Made by a program: the position numbers and the translations under genes. Below the pieces are notes generated by a model. It made no database searches. It saw nothing but the letters and a program-made list of their open reading frames with translations, and had not been told where the DNA came from. Positions 14,495-20,763 of a DNA stretch of 24,032 nt are shown one piece after another. This DNA comes from SM23-73-3 sp964580215 (lineage in GTDB: Bacteria; Zixibacteria; MSB-5A5; SM1-73): positions 1 to 24,032 of the forward strand of contig CAZOJT010000044.1 of the NCBI GenBank assembly GCA_964580215.1, given 5' to 3'. Numbering within the stretch: position 1 is the stretch's first letter; every line of letters begins with the position of its first letter.

Positions 14495-14764
14495 TTAAGA
14501 TGCGTCTTTTTTTGACTCCCTTTTTTCTCGAGGTTTCACCGCGATGGCAAAATCCGGACACCTGAGCTCACACATGCCACACTGGGTACATTTTTCCGGA
14601 TAGGTTAATATGGGGAAGCCATCTTTGTCCGAAGTTAAAGCCCCGGTAGGACAGAAAGCCACGCAGATGCCGCATCTTTTGCACCAGGCTTCGAATACGT
14701 GAACTTTTTCCTCCTCAGTTTCCTGCCTGGTATTCACTTGAGTTTTAGCCGTTTGATCTGTCAA
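14495..14764 (-). CDS. korD: 2-oxoacid:ferredoxin oxidoreductase, delta (2x[4Fe-4S]) subunit
   Basis: 89 residues with two ferredoxin-type clusters: CKRCGICVAFCP and CTQCGMCELRCP, each C-x2-C-x2-C-x3-CP. It passes electrons from the TPP centre of KorAB to free ferredoxin. First gene of the minus-strand operon, starting at ATG 14764 about 50 bp below a good promoter. The lysine/glutamate-rich tail is unremarkable. Confidence 0.93.
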   Translation of the reverse strand: MTDQTAKTQVNTRQETEEEKVHVFEAWCKRCGICVAFCPTGALTSDKDGFPILTYPEKCTQCGMCELRCPDFAIAVKPREKRESKKDAS

Positions 14765-14794
14765 CTGATTCCTTTTACCTCGTCAAATTTGAGC

Positions 14795-14822
14795 TTGACT
14801 TTACGAGTATATATAATATGTT
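14795..14822 (+). promoter_or_regulatory. Candidate promoter of hdrCB
   Basis: TTGACT at 14795-14800 and TATGTT at 14817-14822 with a 16-bp spacer, overlapping the kor promoter on the opposite strand. It lies about 60 bp upstream of hdrC. Confidence 0.4.
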
Positions 14823-14840
14823 TAATACGAGGAAAGTCAA
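14813..14840 (-). promoter_or_regulatory. Promoter of korDABC-ndk-gltA
   Basis: On the minus strand TTGACT (14835-14840), 16-bp spacer, TATTAT (14813-14818), with an A-rich stretch just upstream of the -35 (GCAAAAAAC). About 50 bp upstream of korD. The -35 box is half of an inverted repeat CTTGACTTT/AAAGTCAAG (14794-14802 and 14833-14841), so the divergent promoters are near mirror images. Confidence 0.6.
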
Positions 14841-14880
14841 GTTTTTTGCAGAACTTTGTGACTTTTTTCACTAACAATAT

Positions 14881-15348
14881 ATGCCCATAAAATCAATAAA
14901 TTACCAGTTCAAGAAAAAACTTAACTCCACTTTGGGTGGGGAGGCGCATAACTTTTGTTACCAGTGCGGCGCCTGTGTGGGAGATTGCCCGGCCGCCATG
15001 TATTCTGAAGATTTCAACCCCCGAGAGATACTTCTTGCCGCACTCTTAGGGGATGAAGAGACTCTGACCGGAAAGGATTCCCCTATCTGGAATTGCACCA
15101 ATTGTTATACCTGCTATGAGAGATGTCCCCAGGCGGTGAGACCGGTGGAGGTTATCATCGCCTTGAAGAACATCTGCTATCAGAAGATGACTTCTGCACC
15201 TGAGGTTAATCAGATTGTGAAAAGCGTTAAGACCACTGGTCGGACAGTGAAGATCACCTCCCTGTCTGATAGAAGGAGAAAAGAGCTGGGCTTGCCGGAA
15301 ATAAAAACCGTCCCCATGGATGAGTTAAAAAAGCTTTTCGAACCTTAA
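14881..15348 (+). CDS. hdrC: HdrC-like iron-sulfur subunit
   Basis: 155 residues with two [4Fe-4S] ferredoxin motifs of the HdrC kind: CYQCGACVGDCP (C26-C36) and CTNCYTCYERCP (C72-C82). HdrC feeds electrons to the HdrB thiol/disulfide site in heterodisulfide-reductase-like complexes. There is no membrane segment, so it is the soluble rather than the GlpC/HdrE-linked kind. No clear Shine-Dalgarno precedes ATG 14881. It is divergent from korD and 147 bp upstream of hdrB. HdrA, the flavin electron-bifurcating subunit, is not in the window. In bacteria such HdrCB pairs serve unknown disulfide or quinone partners. Confidence 0.88.
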   Translation: MPIKSINYQFKKKLNSTLGGEAHNFCYQCGACVGDCPAAMYSEDFNPREILLAALLGDEETLTGKDSPIWNCTNCYTCYERCPQAVRPVEVIIALKNICYQKMTSAPEVNQIVKSVKTTGRTVKITSLSDRRRKELGLPEIKTVPMDELKKLFEP

Positions 15349-15495
15349 GGTGGAGAAATCATATCTCGCTCCTTGTGGATGTTATCATCCACAAAAAATA
15401 AGATTATCGAGGATAACAGAGACCCCCAGACGGGCCCGTCCGGGCGTATGGGATAACATCCTCAATGAGCAGAAAACTTATTTTCGGACTGTAAT
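15349..15495. repeat. Palindromes between hdrC and hdrB
   Basis: GTGGATG-TTAT-CATCCAC at about 15374-15391, followed by a larger nested structure with outer arms GAGGAT (15409-15414) and ATCCTC (about 15459-15464) and inner CCCAGACGGGCCCGTCCGGG. The inner part shares CCCGTATGGG/CCCGTCTGGG-like words with 8602-8630. These insertions separate two genes that are normally adjacent. Confidence 0.6.
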
Positions 15496-16374
15496 ATGAA
15501 ATATGCTCCCTTTTACGGATGCATGATCGAAGTGAAATATCCGCAGATGGAGGCGGCAGTGCGAAAGACCGCAAAGAATCTGGGAATGGAATTGGTGGAT
15601 CTGGATGGATTCTCCTGCTGTCCCGATCCCATCTATTTTAAAGCCACAGACAAACTCACCTGGCTCACCATTGCGGCAAGAAACATCTCCATAGCAGAGG
15701 AGGCAGGGCTGGATCTGATAACCATGTGCTCTGGCTGTACCGCCACACTCTCCGAAGCTAATTATCACCTCTCCTCAGAACCGGAGTTGAAAGAGAAAGT
15801 AAATCAACGCTTGAAAAGAATCGGAAGGGAGTATAAAGGAACAATATCCGTCCGCCACATCGTGACGGTTCTGCGTGACGATCTGGGAATCGAGAGGGTG
15901 AGAGAATCGGTCAAAAGACCTCTTGAGGGCATCAAGGTGGGAATTCATTATGGCTGTCATCTGCTCAAGCCTTCTGAGATAATGCGGGTGGATGACCCGG
16001 ACTATCCCACCATACTGGAGAAACTCTTTTCCGCCATCGGCGCTCAGATAGTTCACCATGACAAACAAGCCCTCTGCTGTGGGAAAGCCTGTATGAGCGA
16101 GAACATACCCGAAAAGATGACCTATGATGTTTTGACCTCTCTCAAGAAATCCGGCGCCGATTTAATGGGCTTGATCTGTCCCACCTGCTTTGATGAATTT
16201 GATCTGGGCCAGATAAAGCTTTCCAGAAAGCTGAATGAGGATTTGACCATCCCTATTTTATACTATTTCCAACTATTAGGCTTAGCTCAAGGTCTTTCTC
16301 CTCAGGAGATGGGGCTTCATCTGCATAAAACCAAGACCGACGAGATAGTAAAGAAGGTGGCTTGTTCCGTCTGA
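15496..16374 (+). CDS. hdrB: HdrB-like CCG-domain subunit
   Basis: 292 residues with two cysteine-rich CCG domains: C9, C41-C42, C78-x2-C81, and C154, C194-C195, C228-x2-C231. In methanogen HdrB these bind noncubane [4Fe-4S] clusters that reduce a disulfide; all the expected cysteines are present here, so the protein should carry a working site. The start MKYAPFYGCM is the classic HdrB opening, supporting ATG 15496 despite a poor ribosome site. Cytoplasmic. The partner disulfide is unknown. Position beside the kor operon suggests electrons from, or to, ferredoxin through an HdrA encoded elsewhere. Confidence 0.92.
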   Translation: MKYAPFYGCMIEVKYPQMEAAVRKTAKNLGMELVDLDGFSCCPDPIYFKATDKLTWLTIAARNISIAEEAGLDLITMCSGCTATLSEANYHLSSEPELKEKVNQRLKRIGREYKGTISVRHIVTVLRDDLGIERVRESVKRPLEGIKVGIHYGCHLLKPSEIMRVDDPDYPTILEKLFSAIGAQIVHHDKQALCCGKACMSENIPEKMTYDVLTSLKKSGADLMGLICPTCFDEFDLGQIKLSRKLNEDLTIPILYYFQLLGLAQGLSPQEMGLHLHKTKTDEIVKKVACSV

Positions 16375-16526
16375 GTCCGCAGATATCCGAGGAAATCTAA
16401 TAGGAAAGAGATGTTGGGGGAATCGTCCAAGAATCGGCACTGAATAGGAAGTGTATTCTAAGGAAATTCTGACGAATATCTTCTTAGGGTCATAAAAGTC
16501 TCACCTCAAACTGTGGTAACCATACC

Positions 16527-17936
16527 ATGAAGGCTTTTAAAATCGCTTGCATTTTTTTAGTCGCAATCTTAACTCTTTTTTTGTCGTGCAGTAAGAAAAA
16601 GCCCCCCAAACCTGAACCTACCAAATACAAATGGACCATCTTGGGTTATTTTGACGGCAACAATTCCCAGGATCAAGCCCCAGACGGAGGCTCTTATGTG
16701 ATCAAGGACTTGGATTCCCTGGAGCAGATCGACTCCACCGAGGAAGTGCAGGTTCTGGTGATGCTGGGCTCGGCTAAAACTGATGGGAATTGTAAATACT
16801 ATCATGTTAAGATGGACACCTCAGAGGTATTGCTCGATGTGGGCAAGCCGGATATGTCTAATCCTGTAACCTTAAGGGACTTCATCGGGTACGGAATGCA
16901 GAACTATCCGGCAGATCATTATATGTTAATCATCAACGATCATGGCAGAGGTTGGAAAGGGATTTGTTATGATACCATCAACGATGCCAACAACTGGATG
17001 AGTCTGCCGGACTTGTCCTATGCTCTTTCTGGGTTTGAGTTTGACATAATCTGGTTTTACACTCCTTCCATGGCTACGGCGGAGGTGGCTTATCAGATAA
17101 TGGACCGGGCACAATACATGATTGCCTCTCAGTTCAAGTGGTATCCGGACAATATCATGGGCTCAACCGAATGGCTCCCCTATTTGACTGATAACCCGGA
17201 TATAGACGCCAAGAGTGTCGCTATGAAAGTCACCCGGGCAATCTACAATGCCGCTCAGAGTATATCACCATACAAGCACGTTCATTCCATCCTGATCCAT
17301 CTCCCCAAGATAGCACAGGTTGCCACAGATGTTTCAAATTTAGGTAAAGATTTGATAGACAGCACTGGCACCTTCTGGAATGAAGTATGGGATGCGTGGG
17401 ATGCTTCACACATCTCTGGCTATAATGACTCAGAGTCAATCTTTGTCGATCTTCGAGAGTTTGCCCGACAGATTCAAAGCCAACCTAATTTAAACTCAAC
17501 CATAAAAAACTATGCTGACACTCTGGAGGATTCCATTGATGAGGCTGTGCTTGCGGAATTCATGCACCCTGACTATCCCAATCTCGGTGGCATTTCCATC
17601 CATTTTCCCTGGAATCAGGATGATTTTGATTCCACCAGTTATGTTCAGCTTGATTTTGTTACAACCAACTGGCACAGTTTTGTCTCCACTTTCATTCAAT
17701 CTTTTTTAGGTAATTATTCCGGCACCCTGAACATTAGCAGCAAACCCACCGGAGCAAGAGTGTTTCTCAACGAGGAGTATACGGGAGATACGACCAATGT
17801 AATAATTGGAGGGCTCTTTCCGGGATATTATATACTCAAGCTGGTTAAAGACGGGTATCAAGAGAAGACGCGAGATATAAGAATCGTTGCTCAAAAAACC
17901 ACATTTGTACACCTCAACCTTGTCCCGTCCTTTTAA
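16527..17936 (+). CDS. Clostripain-like (C11) lipoprotein with PEGA domain, probably inactive
   Basis: 469 residues. Residues 1-20 form a signal peptide ending FLSC, giving a lipoprotein Cys at 21. The peptidase C11 fold follows: WTILGYFDGNN near 36-46 and the catalytic-His motif INDHGRGW with H139. The segment that normally reads D-A-C-L-M before ATxEVAY is here FYTPSMATAEVAYQ, placing Pro180 where the nucleophilic Cys should be. The C-terminal 70 residues form a PEGA domain (NISSKPTGARVFLN, GYYILKLVKDGY). So it looks like a surface pseudo-peptidase used for binding. The start is embedded in a TGGTA-ACCA-TACCA hairpin and lacks a strong ribosome site. The 150 bp upstream show no gene. Confidence 0.85.
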   Translation: MKAFKIACIFLVAILTLFLSCSKKKPPKPEPTKYKWTILGYFDGNNSQDQAPDGGSYVIKDLDSLEQIDSTEEVQVLVMLGSAKTDGNCKYYHVKMDTSEVLLDVGKPDMSNPVTLRDFIGYGMQNYPADHYMLIINDHGRGWKGICYDTINDANNWMSLPDLSYALSGFEFDIIWFYTPSMATAEVAYQIMDRAQYMIASQFKWYPDNIMGSTEWLPYLTDNPDIDAKSVAMKVTRAIYNAAQSISPYKHVHSILIHLPKIAQVATDVSNLGKDLIDSTGTFWNEVWDAWDASHISGYNDSESIFVDLREFARQIQSQPNLNSTIKNYADTLEDSIDEAVLAEFMHPDYPNLGGISIHFPWNQDDFDSTSYVQLDFVTTNWHSFVSTFIQSFLGNYSGTLNISSKPTGARVFLNEEYTGDTTNVIIGGLFPGYYILKLVKDGYQEKTRDIRIVAQKTTFVHLNLVPSF

Positions 17937-18044
17937 CACAATGCTCTTGTCGGTCAACCTCCCTTCGGGTTACCTGGCTCAAATGAGTTTTGGTGTGAGG
18001 GGTAAGGATTAAAAAGACGGGGCAACTCCTCCGTAAAGTTTTGC

Positions 18045-18078
18045 TTGACAGAAATAGACCCCCCCCCTTTTATATTAT
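18045..18078 (+). promoter_or_regulatory. Promoter with a nine-C spacer tract
   Basis: A consensus -35 TTGACA at 18045-18050 is followed by GAAATAGA, nine consecutive C (18059-18067) and TTTTATATTATAT. Possible -10 boxes are TTTTAT (17-bp spacer), TTATAT (19) or TATATT (20). A change in C-tract length would alter spacing to the better -10 boxes. It lies about 140 bp upstream of the exported-protein operon. The gap 17937-18216 is otherwise empty. Confidence 0.5.
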
Positions 18079-18175
18079 ATTTTAGTTGCTATAGATCAAC
18101 TCAGACAAACTGGTTGTTCAGAGGAGTTCTCTTTTTATAGAGAAAGAAGAAACTCAAAAACCTTGTTTTTCCTTC

Positions 18176-18197
18176 AATCCCCGCATTCTGCGGGATT
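18176..18197 (+). promoter_or_regulatory. Hairpin just before the ribosome binding site
   Basis: AATCC-CGC/GCG-GGATT stem around ATTCT, ending 6 bases before AGGAGG (18204-18209). It belongs to the CCCGC..GCGGG mini-palindrome class and could influence translation of the operon's first gene. Confidence 0.4.
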
Positions 18198-18216
18198 TTC
18201 AACAGGAGGTAGGAAT

Positions 18217-18912
18217 ATGAAAAGCCCTCGATTACAAAGATTAACACTTCTGTTGATTTTTGCTCTCCTCGTCTTGTTCAATTCATCCGTTGCTCAGCAT
18301 TTCGTTAAGATGACCGACCAACAGTGGGTTGAATTGGCTCTGGATATGATAAGAAAGGGTGTCCAGCAACAAGATACCACCAAGGTTTTTATGGTGGTTG
18401 CCCCGGAGGTTTCGGTTAAAGGCGAAAAGGTTGAGTCCAAAGCCAGTTTGAGCAGAAAACTTCAGACCATTTTTGACAATTCCTACAAAAGGAAAACTAA
18501 GCTTGAAAAGCCAGACTTCCCCAGAGAGGATAATCCTTTGCATCTTTCTAATTTCTGGGATTTTGACATCCTTGATCCTAAGATAAAAATAGTCGGAGAT
18601 CCCGCCGAAGGCGGGAATGGCGATTCCGCTGTGGTGGACTGCGAGTTGGTTTTGTGGGGAGCACCACCGGCTAAGGGCAGTGACCGAGCAGTCGGAGATC
18701 CCGCCAGAGGCGGGAGCAGAAGAACAATGGAGAGATTGGTTTTCAAAACACCGCCTGAAGTCGAAGGCCCGCCGCCTCCGGGGGAATACCACAGGTGGCC
18801 AGCTTCACCTTCAGGAAAAAACCGGAGGAGCAGTATAAGAAGCTGGAAATTGGTGAGTTTTGAGAATCTTTTGGATTTTTTAAATGGAGAAGTAGAAAGT
18901 TTATCTAAATAA
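18217..18912 (+). CDS. Exported small protein, possibly NTF2-like, with repeat-derived inserts
   Basis: 231 residues from ATG 18217, chosen because AGGAGG lies 7 bases upstream; the longer frame from 18163 runs through a palindrome. A signal peptide (about residues 8-26) ends SSVAQ. The mature part (MTDQQWVELALDMIRKGVQQ, then VVDCELVLWG) recalls small secreted NTF2/SnoaL-like domains, but I do not recognise the family firmly. Two copies of AGTCGGAGATCCCGCC..GGCGGG (18591-18615 and 18690-18714) encode GDPAEGG and GDPARGG within the frame. The region after them (PPEVEGPPPPGEYHRW) is low-complexity; another frame there reads VASFTFRKKPEEQYKKLEI, which looks more natural, so compensating frameshifts are possible. 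Confidence 0.65.
   Translation: MKSPRLQRLTLLLIFALLVLFNSSVAQHFVKMTDQQWVELALDMIRKGVQQQDTTKVFMVVAPEVSVKGEKVESKASLSRKLQTIFDNSYKRKTKLEKPDFPREDNPLHLSNFWDFDILDPKIKIVGDPAEGGNGDSAVVDCELVLWGAPPAKGSDRAVGDPARGGSRRTMERLVFKTPPEVEGPPPPGEYHRWPASPSGKNRRSSIRSWKLVSFENLLDFLNGEVESLSK
18591..18714 (+). repeat. Two in-frame CCCGCC..GGCGGG elements
   Basis: Copies at 18591-18615 and 18690-18714 share AGTCGGAGATCCCGCC and GGCGGGA, differing in the loop (GA versus AGA-type). Both are in frame and encode V-G-D-P-A-(E/R)-G-G. The same palindrome is found outside genes at 1192, 6951 and 8876. Confidence 0.7.
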
Positions 18913-18933
18913 AGGGAATAAAGAGGAGGGAAG

Positions 18934-19710
18934 ATGAGAAAGAAGAAGTGGATCAAAAACATTAAGTTTATGATTTTGATATTATTGCTTCTTTCAACAC
19001 TTGGGGATCGGTGTGAGGATAGACCACCACCGACAGACGTGCCTCCTGATGCATACCCAAGCTGGGATACTGATGGGGACGATATCAGCAATGCAACGGA
19101 GACAAATGACGCTAATTCTTATCTGAACTTAGATCCAAACACGCCTGATGCTAATCCAAGTATTGCCCACGGCTACCCTTGGGATGGCTGGATTGAGGAT
19201 GCGCTAAATCTGGTAAACCAAGGCACCGGATACTATCATTACAATCCAGACAAGAGCACAATAGACACAGACGACTGGGGCGTATTACATTTGATCAATA
19301 TGATCGAAGGGGCAGGAAGATTATGGGATTGGAGAGGACACATTCCACCGAGAATTGGGGTGGGTGATCTGAGTTGGGGGAATCAATACACCCAGCAGTT
19401 TGGTGGACCATGGCCAGGTGGTGAGCATCAATGGCATCAAAATGGGACAGAAGCGGATTTTCGATATGTTAGAAACGATGGGCAGGAATTGGGACTAAAC
19501 ATAGGTTCCGCTGATAGCATATATTATGATGTAGAAGCCACCGTAACATTAATGGAGTATCTATTTGCTAACAGCAACTCGATTTATATTATAGTAAGCC
19601 CGCACTGCCACATTGCGTTTATCGGCATCACTGCGGTGTATGATCAAACCGGGGAACATGATAATCATTTCCATTTAAGAATTGAGGATCCCGATGGCAC
19701 AGGAAATTAG
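18934..19710 (+). CDS. Exported LAS/MepA-type metallopeptidase, predicted peptidoglycan hydrolase
   Basis: 258 residues. A basic start and a hydrophobic segment at 11-22 give a signal peptide or anchor. Residues 45-75 are Asp/Asn-rich (DTDGDDISNATETNDAN), like thrombospondin type-3 calcium loops. The catalytic region has H168-x6-D175 (WHQNGTEADFRYV) and H245-x-H247 in EHDNHFHLRI, the zinc-ligand pattern of LAS-family murein endopeptidases such as MepA (H..D and HxH). It would cleave peptide cross-links in peptidoglycan in the periplasm or outside the cell. GGAGGG precedes ATG 18934. It is second in the exported-protein operon, 21 bp after the first gene. The calcium-like loops plus an enzyme head suggest an extracellular form. 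Confidence 0.75.
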   Translation: MRKKKWIKNIKFMILILLLLSTLGDRCEDRPPPTDVPPDAYPSWDTDGDDISNATETNDANSYLNLDPNTPDANPSIAHGYPWDGWIEDALNLVNQGTGYYHYNPDKSTIDTDDWGVLHLINMIEGAGRLWDWRGHIPPRIGVGDLSWGNQYTQQFGGPWPGGEHQWHQNGTEADFRYVRNDGQELGLNIGSADSIYYDVEATVTLMEYLFANSNSIYIIVSPHCHIAFIGITAVYDQTGEHDNHFHLRIEDPDGTGN

Positions 19711-19726
19711 GAAAGGAGGTAACATT

Positions 19727-20716
19727 ATGAGAACTAACAAAATTGAAATGTCGATCAGTGTAGCAGTGTGTTTAGGCCTGTTTTTAGTGTCTTCGCTAAT
19801 TATTAACGCTGGTCGAAATGAAGGGCGCACACCATACGTTTATTCACTTGATAGTAAAGGACTCCATAGACTGGATACTAAAAGGAACGAAAGAAAGATT
19901 ATATTTGATACTTCAGGGTTATACCAGGTATCCTTTTCCATTTCACCGTGCGAAACAGTGATCGCCGTATTGGTTACTGAGAGAGGGGTAGTCCCACCAG
20001 GGGCGCATGACTATTCTATACCGCCGAAGAATTCGCTAATCTTTATAAGCCCGGAGGGCAAACAGATAGCAAAATTGGATGAAGATGTGAGAAAATATGT
20101 TTGGAGTCCGACTGGAGATAGGATTGCTTACATCACTGGCACTTATCGCGAAGCACAGTTGTTCAAAACAACCGGTGTATACATCTTTGACCTAAATGAT
20201 GGAAGCAAAAAACAGATTCTCAAAGATTTCCCACATCCCACGATGAAAGATTATGAAGGTGGTGGTTACGACATAACTTGGGCGGTTCATGATAGCAATA
20301 TTTATATTCAGGAATTTGAAGGGTTAGGCGGAAACTACATGTATAACACCAAATCTGGAAAAACTGAAAAAGTGCCTTACAAAGGGATTCACTTTTCACC
20401 TGATGGAAAATTCTATTTAGCTTTTTATTCTGAGGATTTTGTTGACCTTTATGTTTCCTCCACCAACCAAAAGATAACAGAGCGGGTGAAGCCAAAATTC
20501 GGCTATCTGCCTCAGAGTTGGATGCCCGACCAAAAACATCACTTGCTTACGGTAAAGGTTGATTTTGAACCATCCGCACTGGACTCGATTGGAGCAGGCA
20601 AACCAAAAGCAATAGTAAAAAAGGTAGAACGAAAAATCAAACAAAAAACATTTTTTATGTATGATGTAGAAAAAGATCAAATAATAAAAGAGTGGATTGA
20701 GAAGCCAGAAAAATAA
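19727..20716 (+). CDS. Exported TolB/WD40-like beta-propeller protein
   Basis: 329 residues starting at ATG 19727, 7 bases after AGGAGG (19714-19719); an upstream in-frame ATG at 19682 lies inside the previous gene and is less likely. A hydrophobic segment at about 8-27 is a signal peptide. Repeats of the SPDGK type follow (SFSISPCETVIAVLV, YVWSPTGDRIAYITG, HFSPDGKFYLAFYS), as in TolB-like and WD40-like propellers, which bind proteins or glycans. The C-terminus is very lysine-rich (KAIVKKVERKIKQKT). No enzyme motif is seen. Third gene of the operon, 16 bp after the peptidase gene. Confidence 0.7.
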   Translation: MRTNKIEMSISVAVCLGLFLVSSLIINAGRNEGRTPYVYSLDSKGLHRLDTKRNERKIIFDTSGLYQVSFSISPCETVIAVLVTERGVVPPGAHDYSIPPKNSLIFISPEGKQIAKLDEDVRKYVWSPTGDRIAYITGTYREAQLFKTTGVYIFDLNDGSKKQILKDFPHPTMKDYEGGGYDITWAVHDSNIYIQEFEGLGGNYMYNTKSGKTEKVPYKGIHFSPDGKFYLAFYSEDFVDLYVSSTNQKITERVKPKFGYLPQSWMPDQKHHLLTVKVDFEPSALDSIGAGKPKAIVKKVERKIKQKTFFMYDVEKDQIIKEWIEKPEK

Positions 20717-20763
20717 AATTTGTGCAAGCACAAGAGTGATTAGGCTTTTTGAGGAGGCGAATT

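Noticed and set aside
14795..14817. TTGACT with the perfect TATAAT at 14812 as a promoter
   Set aside because: The spacing is only 11 bp; a TATGTT box at 16 bp was preferred with modest confidence.
16375..16526. Terminator after hdrB
   Set aside because: No hairpin followed by a T-run could be identified.
18163..18216. Upstream ATG extension of the small exported protein
   Set aside because: It runs through a palindrome and would bury the signal peptide; AGGAGG with 7-base spacing supports ATG 18217.
19682..19726. Upstream start for the TolB-like propeller gene
   Set aside because: It lies inside the preceding gene; the AGGAGG-preceded ATG at 19727 gives a clean signal peptide.
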